A stretch of DNA of 64,000 nucleotides from Streptomyces aurantiacus. Its GTDB lineage: Bacteria > Actinomycetota > Actinomycetes > Streptomycetales > Streptomycetaceae. The translations under genes were made by a program, and so were the position numbers. The notes beneath the pieces were generated by a model that was not told the DNA's origin, ran no database searches, and worked only from the letters and a program-made list of their open reading frames with translations. The DNA is taken from positions 1,426,001 to 1,490,000 of the forward strand of contig NZ_CP114283.1 in the NCBI RefSeq assembly GCF_027107535.1, given 5' to 3'. Every line of letters starts with the position of its first letter. Positions within the stretch are counted from its first letter, which is position 1. Below, in pieces: positions 53,878 to 63,900 of the stretch.

Positions 53878-54681
53878 CTACTCCGGAGCCGTCACGAAGT
53901 CGATCAACTCCTCCACCCGGCCCAGGAGTTCCGGCTCCAGGTCTCGGTAGGAACGGACGGACCCGAGGATCCGCTCCCACGCCGCACCCGTGTTCTCCGG
54001 CCAGCGCAGAGCCCGGCAGACGCCCGTCTTCCAGTCCTGCCCGCGCGGCACCCGGGGCCACCCGGGGATGCCCACTGACGCGGGCTTCACGGCCTCCCAG
54101 ACGTCGATGTACGGATGGCCCACGACCAGCGCGTGCTCGCTCGTCACGGCCTCCGCGATCCGCGACTCCTTCGAGCCGGGGACCAGGTGGTCCACGAGGA
54201 CCCCCAGCCGCGCGTCCGGCCCCGGACCGAACTCCTCGACGATGGCGGGCAGGTCGTCGATGCCCTCCAGATACTCCACGACGACCCCCTCGATGCGCAG
54301 GTCGTCACCCCACACCCGCTCCACCAGCTCGGCGTCGTGGCGGCCCTCGACGTAGATGCGCCCCGCCCGGGCCACCCGGGCCCGCGCCCCCGGCACGGCG
54401 ACGGACCCCGATGCCGTACGCGTGGGGCGTACCGGCCCGGCGGACGGGCGTACGAGCGTCACCACACGCCCCTCCAGCAGGAACCCTCGCGGCTCCAGCG
54501 GGAACACCCGGTGCTTGCCGAAGCGGTCCTCCAGTGTGACCGTGCCCGCCTCGCAGCGGATCACGGCACCGCAGAACCCGGTCCCGGGCTCCTCGACCAC
54601 GAGTCCCGGCTCGGCCGCGACCTCGGGCACGGGCTTGGGCTTCTTCCACGGAGGGGTCAGGTCCGGTGAGTACTGGCGCAT
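53878..54681 (-). CDS. DUF3097 domain-containing protein
   Basis: A 267-aa conserved actinobacterial protein of unknown function. It begins MRQYSPDLTPPWKKPKPVPE. A central segment, GRIYVEGRHDAELVERVWGD, and a later GVLVDHLVPGSKESRIA resemble the glutamate and DxD elements of Toprim domains, suggesting a nucleic-acid-related metal site; this is inference. The C-terminal part contains GHPYIDVWEAVKP and WPRVPRGQDWKTGVC. The minus-strand -10 box TATCGT (54694-54689) lies 7 nt from the ATG, so the mRNA may be leaderless. Confidence 0.88.
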   Translation of the reverse strand: MRQYSPDLTPPWKKPKPVPEVAAEPGLVVEEPGTGFCGAVIRCEAGTVTLEDRFGKHRVFPLEPRGFLLEGRVVTLVRPSAGPVRPTRTASGSVAVPGARARVARAGRIYVEGRHDAELVERVWGDDLRIEGVVVEYLEGIDDLPAIVEEFGPGPDARLGVLVDHLVPGSKESRIAEAVTSEHALVVGHPYIDVWEAVKPASVGIPGWPRVPRGQDWKTGVCRALRWPENTGAAWERILGSVRSYRDLEPELLGRVEELIDFVTAPE

Positions 54682-54688
54682 TCGGATG

Positions 54689-54694
54689 ACGATA
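54689..54694 (-). promoter_or_regulatory. -10 box at leaderless spacing before the DUF3097 gene
   Basis: On the minus strand TATCGT, 7 nt, ATG at 54681; no Shine-Dalgarno sequence. Confidence 0.48.
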
Positions 54695-54749
54695 GGAGAA
54701 GGCCCCGGCCAGGTGCGCCGACCCCCCTCGCGACACGCCGGAAGGTCGC

Positions 54750-55505
54750 CTACGACACGCCGAAACGCCGTGCCAGCGCGTCCCGTTGGGCCCGGACGAA
54801 CGCCGCGTCCACCACCGCCCCGTGCCCGGGCACGTACACCGCGTCCTCGCCCCCGAGGTCGAGCAGCCGGTCCAGGGCCGCGGGCCAGTGCGAAGGCACC
54901 GCGTCGGGGCCGGCCTGGGGCTCGCCCGACTCCTCGACCAGGTCACCGCAGAAGACGATCTCGGGGGAGTCCGTGCCGGGCCCCGCGGACACCAGTACGA
55001 CCAGGTCATGGGCCGTGTGCCCCGGACCGACGTTCGCCAGCAGCACCTGCCGGCCCCCGCCCAGGTCGAGCGTCCACTCGCCGGAGACGAGGTGCCTCGG
55101 CCGGACGAGGAGGTCCGCCGCCCCGGCCGCCTCGTCCGGATCGGCGCCGTTGCGCACCGCGTCCGCGTACAACTCGTCCCGGCCGTCGGCGAGCACCCGC
55201 TCGAGACCCACCGCCCCGAACACCTCGACCCCCGCGAACGCCGACGCCCCGAAGACATGGTCGAAGTGCGGGTGCGTGAGCGCGAGATGCGTGATCCGTC
55301 CGCCGCCGAGCAGCCGTCGCGCCCGCGCCCGCAGCCGCGCACCCTCCCGCACACTCGATCCCGCGTCGATCATGAGCGCCGCGTCCTCGCCCACCACGAG
55401 CCCGACCGTGCAGTCCCAGACCGGCAGCCGGCACCGGCCCGCGTAGGCGGACAGCTCTTCCCATCCGGACTCTTCCCGCCCGGCCTCTTCCCAAGTCACC
55501 GTCAT
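54750..55505 (-). CDS. MBL-fold metallo-hydrolase
   Basis: A 251-aa metallo-beta-lactamase-fold hydrolase. Zinc motif [10 protein letters not shown], then [24 protein letters not shown] and [10 protein letters not shown] supply the remaining metal ligands. The substrate is unknown; relatives include lactonases and thioester hydrolases. ATG at 55505 is 6 nt downstream (minus strand) of TAGCGT and has no ribosome-binding site. The gene ends 68 nt before the DUF3097 start and is divergent from hrcA. Confidence 0.9.
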   Translation of the reverse strand: MTVTWEEAGREESGWEELSAYAGRCRLPVWDCTVGLVVGEDAALMIDAGSSVREGARLRARARRLLGGGRITHLALTHPHFDHVFGASAFAGVEVFGAVGLERVLADGRDELYADAVRNGADPDEAAGAADLLVRPRHLVSGEWTLDLGGGRQVLLANVGPGHTAHDLVVLVSAGPGTDSPEIVFCGDLVEESGEPQAGPDAVPSHWPAALDRLLDLGGEDAVYVPGHGAVVDAAFVRAQRDALARRFGVS

Positions 55506-55511
55506 GCGCCG

Positions 55512-55517
55512 ACGCTA
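55512..55517 (-). promoter_or_regulatory. -10 box at leaderless spacing before the MBL gene
   Basis: On the minus strand TAGCGT, 6 nt, ATG at 55505. Confidence 0.5.
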
Positions 55518-55602
55518 ACCCCATGTTCCCGACAGAGCGGGACAGCCCCGTACACGTCGCCGCGCCCGCAGCGCCCGTCGTCGCGACATCGCAGGCCCGC
55601 CC

Positions 55603-55633
55603 TTGCCCGGGTCGCACCAACCGGCCGTACACT
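55603..55633 (+). promoter_or_regulatory. hrcA-dnaJ promoter
   Basis: TTGCCC (55603-55608), 19-nt spacer, TACACT (55628-55633); the start would be near 55640, immediately before CIRCE. Confidence 0.5.
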
Positions 55634-55645
55634 TGGCCGGGGATG

Positions 55646-55672
55646 CTGGCACTCGCGCGCGCTGAGTGCCAG
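55646..55672. promoter_or_regulatory. CIRCE operator (HrcA binding site)
   Basis: CTGGCACTC, 9-nt spacer, GAGTGCCAG: a perfect inverted repeat matching the CIRCE consensus (TTAGCACTC-N9-GAGTGCTAA). It sits just downstream of the -10 box and 58 nt before hrcA, so HrcA should repress its own operon until heat shock. Confidence 0.95.
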
Positions 55673-55730
55673 GCGAAGGCGATCGAAGGCCGGTCGACGA
55701 CCGCGGGGAAATCAGCTGGAGGTGTGCGCG

Positions 55731-56747
55731 ATGCTCAGTGAACGCAGGCTCGAAGTGCTGCGCGCCATCGTCCAGGACTACGTGGGCACGGAGGAGCCGG
55801 TCGGCTCCAAGGCGCTCACGGAGCGTCACCGGCTGGGTGTCTCACCGGCGACCGTCCGCAACGACATGGCGGTCCTGGAGGACGAGGGCTACATCGCCCA
55901 GCCGCACACCAGCGCCGGCCGCATCCCCACGGACAAGGGCTACCGGCTCTTCGTCGACAAGCTCGCGGGCGTCAAGCCGATGACCGCGCCGGAGCGGCGG
56001 GCGATCCACCACTTCCTGGACGGCGCCGTCGACCTCGACGACGTCGTGGGGCGGACCGTGCGGCTCCTCGCGCAGCTCACCCGGCAGGTCGCCGTCGTCC
56101 AGTACCCCTCGCTCACGCGCTCGACCGTGCGTCATGTGGAGCTGCTGTCGCTGGCCCCGGCCCGCGTCATGCTCGTACTGATCACGGACACCGGCCGCGT
56201 CGAGCAGCGCATGGTGGACTGCCCGGCCCCCTTCGGGGAGGCCTCTCTGGCGGACCTGCGCGCGCGGCTCAACAGCCGGGTCGCGGGCCGCCGTTTCGCG
56301 GACGTCCCGCAACTGGTGCAGGATCTCCCCGATGCTTTCGAGGCGGAGGACCGGGGTACGGTCGCGACGGTGCTCTCCACTCTCCTGGAGACACTCGTCG
56401 AGGAGACCGAGGAGCGGCTGATGATCGGCGGCACCGCCAATCTGACCCGCTTCGGACATGATTTTCCCCTCACCATCCGTCCGGTGCTGGAGGCGTTGGA
56501 GGAGCAGGTCGTGCTCCTCAAACTCCTGGGTGAGGTCAATGATTCGGGCATGGCCGTACGGATCGGTCACGAGAACGCCCATGAGGGACTCAACTCCACT
56601 TCGGTGGTCTCCGTCGGCTACGGTTCGGGCGGCGAAGCAGTGGCAAAACTCGGCGTGGTCGGACCGACGCGCATGGATTACCCCGGAACGATGGGAGCGG
56701 TACGAGCGGTGGCACGGTACGTAGGACAGATCCTGGCGGAGTCGTAA
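55731..56747 (+). CDS. hrcA: Heat-inducible transcriptional repressor HrcA
   Basis: Repressor of class I heat-shock genes. The 338-aa protein has an N-terminal winged helix ([58 protein letters not shown]) and a C-terminal dimerisation/GAF-like part ending [22 protein letters not shown] 55731 follows GGAGGTG. Upstream in-frame sequence is open but crosses CIRCE, so the start is firm. dnaJ begins at the base after its stop. Confidence 0.97.
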   Translation: MLSERRLEVLRAIVQDYVGTEEPVGSKALTERHRLGVSPATVRNDMAVLEDEGYIAQPHTSAGRIPTDKGYRLFVDKLAGVKPMTAPERRAIHHFLDGAVDLDDVVGRTVRLLAQLTRQVAVVQYPSLTRSTVRHVELLSLAPARVMLVLITDTGRVEQRMVDCPAPFGEASLADLRARLNSRVAGRRFADVPQLVQDLPDAFEAEDRGTVATVLSTLLETLVEETEERLMIGGTANLTRFGHDFPLTIRPVLEALEEQVVLLKLLGEVNDSGMAVRIGHENAHEGLNSTSVVSVGYGSGGEAVAKLGVVGPTRMDYPGTMGAVRAVARYVGQILAES

Positions 56748-57887
56748 GTGGCCACGGACTACTACGCCGTACTCGGCGTGCGCCGCGACGCGTCCCAGGA
56801 CGAGATCAAGAAGGCATTCCGGCGGCTCGCACGCGAGCTGCACCCGGACGTCAACCCCGATCCGAAGACGCAGGAGCGCTTCAAGGAGATCAACGCCGCG
56901 TACGAGGTGTTGTCGGACCCGCAGAAGAAGCAGGTCTACGACCTCGGCGGCGACCCGCTGTCCCAGGCGGGCGGCCAAGGCGCGGGCGGCTTCGGCGCCG
57001 GCGGCTTCGGGAACTTCTCGGACATCATGGACGCGTTCTTCGGTACGGCGTCGCAGCGGGGCCCGCGGTCGCGCACGCGGCGCGGCCAGGACGCGATGAT
57101 CCGGCTGGAGGTCGAGCTCGACGAGGCGGCCTTCGGCACGACGAAGGACATCCAGGTCGACACGGCCGTCGTCTGCACCACCTGCAGTGGTGAGGGCGCG
57201 GCTCCCGGCACGTCCGCGCAGACCTGTGACATGTGCCGCGGTCGCGGCGAGGTGTCCCAGGTCACGCGGTCCTTCCTGGGCCAGGTCATGACGTCCCGGC
57301 CGTGTCCGCAGTGCCAGGGGTTCGGGACGGTCGTCCCGACGCCGTGCCCCGAGTGCGCGGGCGACGGGCGCGTCCGCTCGCGCCGGACCCTGACCGTGAA
57401 GATCCCCGCGGGTGTCGACAACGGCACCCGGATCCAGCTCGCGGGCGAGGGCGAGGTCGGCCCCGGTGGCGGCCCCGCCGGTGACCTGTACGTGGAGATC
57501 CACGAGCTGCCGCACAACATGTTCCAGCGGCGCGGCGACGACCTGCACTGCACGGTCACCATCCCGATGACCGCGGCGGCGCTGGGGACGAAGGTCCCGC
57601 TGGAGACGCTCGACGGGCTCGAAGAGGTCGACATCCGTCCGGGAACCCAGTCCGGGCAGTCGATCCCCCTGCACGGGCGCGGGGTCACGCACCTGCGCGG
57701 CGGCGGGCGGGGCGACCTCATCGTCCACGTCGAGGTCATGACGCCGACGAAGCTCGACCCCGAGCAGGAGCGCGTCCTGCGGGAGCTGGCCATCCTGCGG
57801 GGCGAGGAGCGGCCCACGGGGCAGTTCCAGCCGGGGCAGCAGGGATTGTTCTCCCGGCTGAAGGACGCCTTCAACGGCCGTACCTGA
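56748..57887 (+). CDS. dnaJ: Chaperone protein DnaJ
   Basis: Hsp40 co-chaperone of DnaK. The 379 aa contain the J domain with H32-P-D34, a Gly-rich linker (GGQGAGGFGAGGFGNF), a zinc-finger domain with four CxxCxGxG repeats (residues 143-207: CTTCSGEG, CDMCRGRG, CPQCQGFG, CPECAGDG), and the C-terminal substrate-binding domain. GTG start immediately follows the hrcA stop; the hrcA-dnaJ pairing marks it as the DnaJ2-type paralogue of streptomycetes, under CIRCE control. Confidence 0.97.
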   Translation: MATDYYAVLGVRRDASQDEIKKAFRRLARELHPDVNPDPKTQERFKEINAAYEVLSDPQKKQVYDLGGDPLSQAGGQGAGGFGAGGFGNFSDIMDAFFGTASQRGPRSRTRRGQDAMIRLEVELDEAAFGTTKDIQVDTAVVCTTCSGEGAAPGTSAQTCDMCRGRGEVSQVTRSFLGQVMTSRPCPQCQGFGTVVPTPCPECAGDGRVRSRRTLTVKIPAGVDNGTRIQLAGEGEVGPGGGPAGDLYVEIHELPHNMFQRRGDDLHCTVTIPMTAAALGTKVPLETLDGLEEVDIRPGTQSGQSIPLHGRGVTHLRGGGRGDLIVHVEVMTPTKLDPEQERVLRELAILRGEERPTGQFQPGQQGLFSRLKDAFNGRT

Positions 57888-57894
57888 GCGGTGA

Positions 57895-57940
57895 CCGCCG
57901 GGCTCGCCGCGGGATGATTCCTGTGGCTTATGCCCGGCGG
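57895..57940 (+). terminator. Possible terminator after dnaJ
   Basis: CCGCCGGGC (57895-57903) and GCCCGGCGG (57932-57940) are exact complements across a 28-nt spacer. No T-run. Confidence 0.4.
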
Positions 57941-57985
57941 AAGGCCGGATTCGGACTTGTACGGAGGACGTGACAACATGCCGTC

Positions 57986-59071
57986 ATGTCCTCCGCGCTG
58001 ACCGGTCTTTTCCCTCACCCGATCGTGCAGGCCCCCATGGCGGGCGGCGTCTCCGTGCCGCACCTCGCCGCGGCGGTGTCCGAGGCCGGGGGGCTCGGTT
58101 TTCTCGCCGCCGGGTACAAGACGGCCGATGGCATGTACCAGGACATCAAGCAGCTGCGGGGCATCACGAGCCGCCCGTTCGGCGTGAACCTGTTCATGCC
58201 GCAGCCCGAGTATGCCGACCCGGCCGCCGTCGAGGTGTACGCCCACCAGCTCGCCGGTGAGGCCTCCTGGTACCAGACCGAGCTGGGCGACCCCGACAGC
58301 GGACGCGACGACGGCTACGACGCCAAGCTCGCCGTCCTCCTCGACAACCCGGTGCCGGTCGTCTCCTTCCACTTCGGCTGCCCCACGCGCGACGTCCTGG
58401 ACTCCCTGAGCCGGGCCGGCACGCTGACCCTGGTCACGGCGACCACCGCCGAGGAGGCGCAGGCCGTGCAGTGGGCGGGCGCCGACGCGGTGATCGTGCA
58501 GGGCGTCGAGGCCGGGGGCCACCAGGGCACCCACCGCGACAACGCGGAGACCGACGGCTCCGGCATCGGACTGCTCTCGCTCGTCGCGCAGGTCCGCGAG
58601 ACCGTGCAGATCCCGATCGTCGCCGCCGGCGGCATCATGCGCGGCAGCCAGATCGCCGCCGCGCTCGCCGCCGGCGCGAACCTCGCCCAGCTGGGCACCG
58701 CCTTCCTCGCCACACCCGAGTCCGGCGCCCACGCCGTGCACAAGCAGGCACTGACCAACCCCCTCTTCGTACGCACGCAGCTGACGCGCGCGTTCTCCGG
58801 CCGGCCGGCGCGGGGGCTGATGAACCGTTTCATGCGCGAGCACGGGCCGTACGCGCCCGCCGCCTATCCCGAGATCCACCACCTCACCTCCGAGCTGCGC
58901 AAGGCGGCGGCCAAGGCGGGGGACGCGCAGGGGATGGCGCTGTGGGCCGGGCAGGGGCACCGGCTGGCCCGCGAGCTGCCCGCGGGGCAGCTGGTGGAGG
59001 TGCTGGCGGCCGAACTCGCCGCCGCCAAGACAGCGTTGTCTTCCCGGCCGGGCGGGGGTGTGGCCCGATGA
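57986..59071 (+). CDS. Nitronate monooxygenase-like FMN oxidoreductase
   Basis: A 361-aa TIM-barrel flavoprotein of the NMO/2-nitropropane dioxygenase family. Segments: PIVQAPMAGGVSVPHLAAAV, FGVNLFMPQPEYADPAAVEV, VIVQGVEAGGHQGTH (with the conserved His), IPIVAAGGIMRGSQIAAAL and LAQLGTAFLATPESGA. The natural substrate is uncertain, as many family members are not true nitronate oxidases. GGAGG is 18 nt upstream, too far; CAACAT lies 6 nt before the ATG, so a leaderless start is possible. The stop overlaps the rsmE start. Confidence 0.88.
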   Translation: MSSALTGLFPHPIVQAPMAGGVSVPHLAAAVSEAGGLGFLAAGYKTADGMYQDIKQLRGITSRPFGVNLFMPQPEYADPAAVEVYAHQLAGEASWYQTELGDPDSGRDDGYDAKLAVLLDNPVPVVSFHFGCPTRDVLDSLSRAGTLTLVTATTAEEAQAVQWAGADAVIVQGVEAGGHQGTHRDNAETDGSGIGLLSLVAQVRETVQIPIVAAGGIMRGSQIAAALAAGANLAQLGTAFLATPESGAHAVHKQALTNPLFVRTQLTRAFSGRPARGLMNRFMREHGPYAPAAYPEIHHLTSELRKAAAKAGDAQGMALWAGQGHRLARELPAGQLVEVLAAELAAAKTALSSRPGGGVAR

Positions 59072-59811
59072 CCGCCCCGGTGTTCGTGGTCGACGTGGTG
59101 CCCGGCGGGCCCGAGTTCGTGCTCGACGGCCCCGAGGGACGGCACGCCGTGTCCGTGAAGCGGCTGCGGTCCGGCGAGGACGTGGTGCTCACCGACGGGG
59201 ACGGCCACTGGGCGGAGGGCGTCGTCAAGGCGGCCGAGGGCAAGGACCGGCTCGTCGTGACGGACCTCCGGGTGCACGCGGAGCCCGTCCCGGCGCCCCG
59301 TATCACCGTCGTGCAGGCCCTGCCCAAGGGCGACCGCGGCGAACTCGCCGTCGAGACCATGACGGAGACCGGCGTCGACGGGATCGTCCCCTGGTCGGCG
59401 TCCCGCTGCATCACGCAGTGGAGGGGCGAGCGGGGCCTGAAGGCGCTCGGGAAGTGGCGGGCCACCGCCCGCGAGGCCGGCAAGCAGTCACGGCGCGTGC
59501 GTTTCCCGCGGGTCGCGGACGCGATGACGACCGGACAGGTTGCCGCGTTTCTCGCCACAGCGGACTTCGCGGCGGTGCTGCACGAGGACAGGGAGTACCC
59601 GGGCGAGCCGCTCGCGACGGTCGAACTCCCCTCCACCGGCGAGATCGTGCTCGTCGTCGGCCCCGAAGGCGGCGTGTCCCCCGAGGAGTTGGAGATGTTC
59701 GCGGCGGCCGGGGCGCGGACCTGCCGGCTGGGCCGCAGCGTGCTGCGCACATCGACCGCGGGGACGGCGGCGGTGGCACTGCTGCTGGGCCGCACGGGCC
59801 GCTGGTCCTGA
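59068..59811 (+). CDS. rsmE: 16S rRNA (uracil1498-N3)-methyltransferase
   Basis: Methylates U1498 of 16S rRNA. The 247-aa SPOUT-family protein has an N-terminal PUA-like domain (EGRHAVSVKRLRSGEDVVL) and a knotted C-terminal domain (VQALPKGDRGELAVETMTE, REAGKQSRR, VGPEGGVSPEE, LGRSVLRTSTAGTAAVALLL). The last motif reads LGRSVLRTSTA where most homologues have LGPRILRTETA. ATG 59068 overlaps the upstream stop (ATGA). Confidence 0.95.
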   Translation: MTAPVFVVDVVPGGPEFVLDGPEGRHAVSVKRLRSGEDVVLTDGDGHWAEGVVKAAEGKDRLVVTDLRVHAEPVPAPRITVVQALPKGDRGELAVETMTETGVDGIVPWSASRCITQWRGERGLKALGKWRATAREAGKQSRRVRFPRVADAMTTGQVAAFLATADFAAVLHEDREYPGEPLATVELPSTGEIVLVVGPEGGVSPEELEMFAAAGARTCRLGRSVLRTSTAGTAAVALLLGRTGRWS

Positions 59812-59826
59812 ACCTGAGGGGATGCC

Positions 59827-60219
59827 ATGGAACTCGCACAAGTACGGCTGCTCGTATCGGACTTCCGCGCGTGTTACCGCTTCTACGCCGAAGTGCTGGG
59901 GCTCAAGGCCCAGTCGGGGGCGGCGGACGGCCCGTACGAGAAGTTCAGTCCCGCGACGGGGGCGGCGGGCATCGCCCTCCAGGACCGGGCGGCGATGGCC
60001 GAAGTCCTGGGAGAGCTGGGGGACTCGGCGACGGGGCACCGCTCTCTGGTGGTCCTGCGGGTCGACGACCTCGACGCGTACTGCGCGGCGGTGCTCGCGC
60101 GCGGAGCGGTCCTCCAGCGGGAGCCCGCCCAGCTGACCGACCGTATGCGTGTGGCGTACCTCAAGGATCCCGAGGGGAACCTGGTGGAACTGCAGGAGTG
60201 GCTGCTGCTGCGCGGCTGA
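59827..60219 (+). CDS. VOC family (glyoxalase-like) protein
   Basis: A 130-aa vicinal-oxygen-chelate fold protein: LAQVRLLVSDFRACYRFYAE at the N-terminus and AYLKDPEGNLVELQEW at the C-terminus. The family includes glyoxalases, dioxygenases and resistance proteins; no specific substrate can be inferred. ATG at 59827 is preceded by GAGGGGA. It lies 15 nt after rsmE and could be cotranscribed. Confidence 0.88.
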   Translation: MELAQVRLLVSDFRACYRFYAEVLGLKAQSGAADGPYEKFSPATGAAGIALQDRAAMAEVLGELGDSATGHRSLVVLRVDDLDAYCAAVLARGAVLQREPAQLTDRMRVAYLKDPEGNLVELQEWLLLRG

Positions 60220-60273
60220 GCGTGGCCGCATGCGGTCTATCGCCGGTCGGCGACCGGTGGCACGCTGCCGTCC

Positions 60274-60813
60274 ATGGGGGCAATGAGGCGCAGGCGTGTA
60301 GGGCACCGCGGACCGGTGATGGCCGCGGCCGCGACGGCGGCCGTGTTCGCGCTGGTCGCGTGTGAACCGGGAAACGGCATGAGCACCGCCGCCGTGGCGA
60401 TCACCACCGACCAGGCGGGCACCCGGGAGCTGGAGAGACAGGGCGTCGACGTGCAGTGGCTCACCTGCACGGCCTCGTACGGGGAGAAGGGCGCGACGGT
60501 GGGTGCCTCGCCGAGCGTGCGGAGCGTCGCGGTCGTCGACTGCCTGGGCGAGACCGGGGACGGGCGGGACATCACCATCAAGGGCAAGGTGACCCAGGAG
60601 GTCAACGGCACCTGCGTGCGGGGTGATCTCACCGCCGAGGTCGGCGGCAAGGAGTGGTTCCGCGCGGACGTGCTCGGCAACTGCAGGGCCGGCACGCCGC
60701 CCGCCGGCCAGCGGACGACTGCGCCGCCCCGGAAGCCGGGGGCGACCGTCACCGTCACCAGGACCGTGACCGAGTACCCGCACCCCTCGTGCTCCTGCTT
60801 CCAGGGGAAGTGA
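60274..60813 (+). CDS. Predicted lipoprotein
   Basis: A 179-aa exported protein. The signal region contains RRRRVGHRGPVMAAAATAAV and a lipobox-like ALVAC, with lipidation predicted at the Cys (about residue 30). The mature part has paired cysteines (WLTCTAS, VVDCLGE, GTCVRGD, GNCRAG), a Pro/Thr linker and a C-terminal PHPSCSCFQGK. Function is unknown. The start has no ribosome-binding site; CACGCT lies 7 nt upstream. Confidence 0.75.
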   Translation: MGAMRRRRVGHRGPVMAAAATAAVFALVACEPGNGMSTAAVAITTDQAGTRELERQGVDVQWLTCTASYGEKGATVGASPSVRSVAVVDCLGETGDGRDITIKGKVTQEVNGTCVRGDLTAEVGGKEWFRADVLGNCRAGTPPAGQRTTAPPRKPGATVTVTRTVTEYPHPSCSCFQGK

Positions 60814-60896
60814 CCGGCCCGCGGACGAACGGCCCGGGGAACGTGACCAACCCGGCGAAGTGATCGAAAGCTCTGGTCGCGGGAGAGACGGCTGCA

Positions 60897-60909
60897 TAGG
60901 GTGATCGGG
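60897..60909 (+). promoter_or_regulatory. -10 box at leaderless spacing before the tricorn gene
   Basis: TAGGGT (60897-60902), 6 nt, then GTG at 60909; no Shine-Dalgarno sequence. Confidence 0.52.
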
Positions 60910-63900
60910 TGACACAGCCTGCATCCGCCGCATCTTCCGCGTATCTCCGGTACCCGCACCTGCACGGCGACTTGATCGCCTTCACCGCCGAGGACGACGT
61001 CTGGGTCGCGCCCCTCGACGGCGGCCGTGCCTGGCGGGTCAGTGCCGACAACGTCCCGGTGAACCATCCACGGATCTCCCCGGACGGGACGGCCGTCGCC
61101 TGGACGTCGACCCGCGACGGCGCCCCCGAGGTGCATGTCGCCTCCGTGGACGGCGGACCCGCCAAGCGCCTCACGCACTGGGGCAGTTGGAAGACCCAGG
61201 TGCGGGGCTGGACCCCGCAGGGGCAGGTGCTCGCGCTCAGCACGCACGGCGAGGCCAGCCTGCGCCGCAGCTGGGCCCGGGCCGTCCCGCTCGACGGCGG
61301 CCCCGCGACCACCCTTCCGTACGGGCCCGTCGGCGATGTGGCCTTCGGACCCGCGACCGTACTGCTGTCCGCGCCCATGGGACGCGAGGCCGCCTGGTGG
61401 AAGCGCTACCGGGGCGGCACGGCCGGAAAGCTGTGGATCGACCACGAGGGCGACGGGGAGTTCGTACGGCTCCACGCGGACCTGGACGGGAACCTGGAGT
61501 ACCCGCTGTGGGTGGGGGAGAGGGTCGCTTTCCTCTCCGACCACGAGGGCGTGGGGGCCGTGTACTCGTCTCTCGCCGACGGCTCGGACCTGCGGCGGCA
61601 CACGGGAGTCGAGGGCTTCTACGCCCGGCACGCCTCGACCGACGGGACGCGCGTCGTGTACGCGTCCGCCGGGGAGCTGTGGATTCTCGACGACCTCGAC
61701 GGGGCCGAGCCGCGGCGGCTCGACGTCCGGCTCGGCGGACAGCGCGTCGACCTGCAGCCCCATCCCGTGAACGCGTCACGCTGGTTCGGGGCAGCCGCTC
61801 CCGACCACACCGGCCGCGGCAGCGCCGTCTCCGTGCGCGGGGCCGTCCACTGGATCACCCACCGCTCCGGTCCGGCCCGCGCGCTCGCCGCCGAACCGGG
61901 CGTACGGGCGAGGCTGCCCCGCACCTTCCGCGCCGACGGCGAGGAGCACGTGGTGTGGGCGACGGACGCGGAGGGCGACGACGCACTGGAGTTCGCCCCG
62001 GCGACGGGCATGGCACCGGGGGCGACCCCGCGCAGGCTCGCCGCCGGGCAGCTGGGGCGCGTGCTCGGGCTCGCCATGGCGCCCGACGGCAGCCGTGCCG
62101 CGGTCGCCTCGCACGACGGACGCGTGCTCCTCGTCGAGCGGGAGACCGGCGAGGTCCGCGAGGTCGACCGCAGCGAGGACGGCGAGGTCTCCGGGCTCGT
62201 CTTCTCACCCGACTCGGCCTGGCTCGCCTGGTCGCACCCCGGCCCGCGCCCGCTGCGCCAGCTCAAGCTCGCCAACGCCGCCGACCTGTCGGTGACCGAG
62301 GCGACCCCGCTGCGGTTCCGCGACTACGCGCCCGCGTTCACCCTCGACGGGAAGCACCTGGCGTTCCTGTCGGCACGGTCCTTCGACCCCGTCTACGACG
62401 AGCACGTCTTCGACCTCGCCTTCGTCGGCGGTTCGCGGCCGCATCTCATCACCCTCGCCGCGACCACCCCCTCGCCCTTCGGGCCGCAGCGGCACGGGCG
62501 GCCCTTCGAGGCGCCCGACAAGGACGAGACACCCGACAGCGAAGGCTCCCCGGCCACGCGGATCGACCTCGAAGGGCTCGGCGACCGCATCGTGCCCTTC
62601 CCCGTCGAGGCCGCCCGCTACACGGGCCTGAAGGCGGCCAAGGACGGCGTCCTGTGGCTGCGGCACCCGGTGCGCGGCGTGCTCGGCTCCTCCCGCGCCA
62701 CCCCGGACGACCCGGACCCGAAGACCGACCTGGAGCGCTACGACCTCGCCCAGCAGCGCATCGAGCATCTCGCCTCGGACGCCGACGGCTTCATGGTCAC
62801 CGGCGACGGCAAGCGGATCCTGCTGTGGACCGACGGCAAGCTCAAGGTCGTACCGAGCGACCGGCGCGCCTCGAACGACGACGAGAGCGACACCAACATC
62901 AGTGTCGACCTGTCGCGCATCCGCCAGACCGTCGACCCGGCCGCCGAATGGCGGCAGATGTACGACGAGACCGGCCGCCTCATGCGTGACAACTTCTGGC
63001 GCCCCGACCTCGGCGGCACCGACTGGGACGCCGTACTGGACCGCTACCGGCCCGTCCTCGAACGGGTCGCCACCCACGACGACCTGGTCGACCTGCTCTG
63101 GGAGGTGCAGGGAGAGCTCGGCACCTCGCACGCCTACGTCATGCCGCGCGGCGGCTACGGCGGCGGCGAGCGGCAGGGGCTGCTCGGGGCCGACCTCTCC
63201 CGTCACGAGGACGGCCCCCAGGGGGCGGCACTGTGGCGCATCGACCGCATCCTGCCGTCGGAGACGTCCGACCCCGACGCGCAGTCACCGCTCGCGGCGC
63301 CCGGGGTCGCCGTGCGTGCCGGGGACGCGATCGTGGCCGTCTCGGGGCGGCCCGTCGACCCGCTGACCGGTCCCGGACCGCTGCTCGTCGGCACGGCGGG
63401 CAAGCCCGTCGAGCTGACCGTCTCCCCGGCGGGCGGCGGCGATCCGCGGCACGCGGTGGTCGTGCCGATGTCCGACGAGGAGCCGCTGCGCTACCACGCG
63501 TGGGTCGCCGACCGGCGGGCCTACGTCCACGAGAAGTCCGGCGGACGGCTCGGATACCTCCATGTGCCCGACATGCAGGCGCCCGGCTGGGCGCAGATCC
63601 ACCGCGACCTGCGGATCGAGGTGGCCCGGGAGGGCCTCGTCGTGGACGTCCGCGAGAACCGCGGCGGTCACACCTCGCAGCTGGTCATCGAGAAGCTCGC
63701 CCGGCGCATCGTCGGCTGGGACCTCGCGCGGGGCATGCGGCCCACCAGCTATCCGGAGGACGCGCCGCGCGGGCCCGTCGTCGCCGTCGCCAACGAGTTC
63801 TCCGGCTCCGACGGCGACATCGTCAACGCCGCCATCAAGGCGCTCGGCATCGGTCCCGTCGTCGGCACCCGCACCTGGGGCGGTGTCATCGGCATCGACA

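Noticed and set aside
54786..55730. A long N-terminal extension of hrcA
   Set aside because: It would cross CIRCE and the divergent MBL gene; the ATG at 55731 has a good ribosome-binding site and begins the winged helix.
61187..62989. A 600-codon alternative frame inside the tricorn gene
   Set aside because: Arg/Ala/Gly-rich shadow in another phase; the real frame shows propeller repeats, PDZ-like and S41 motifs.
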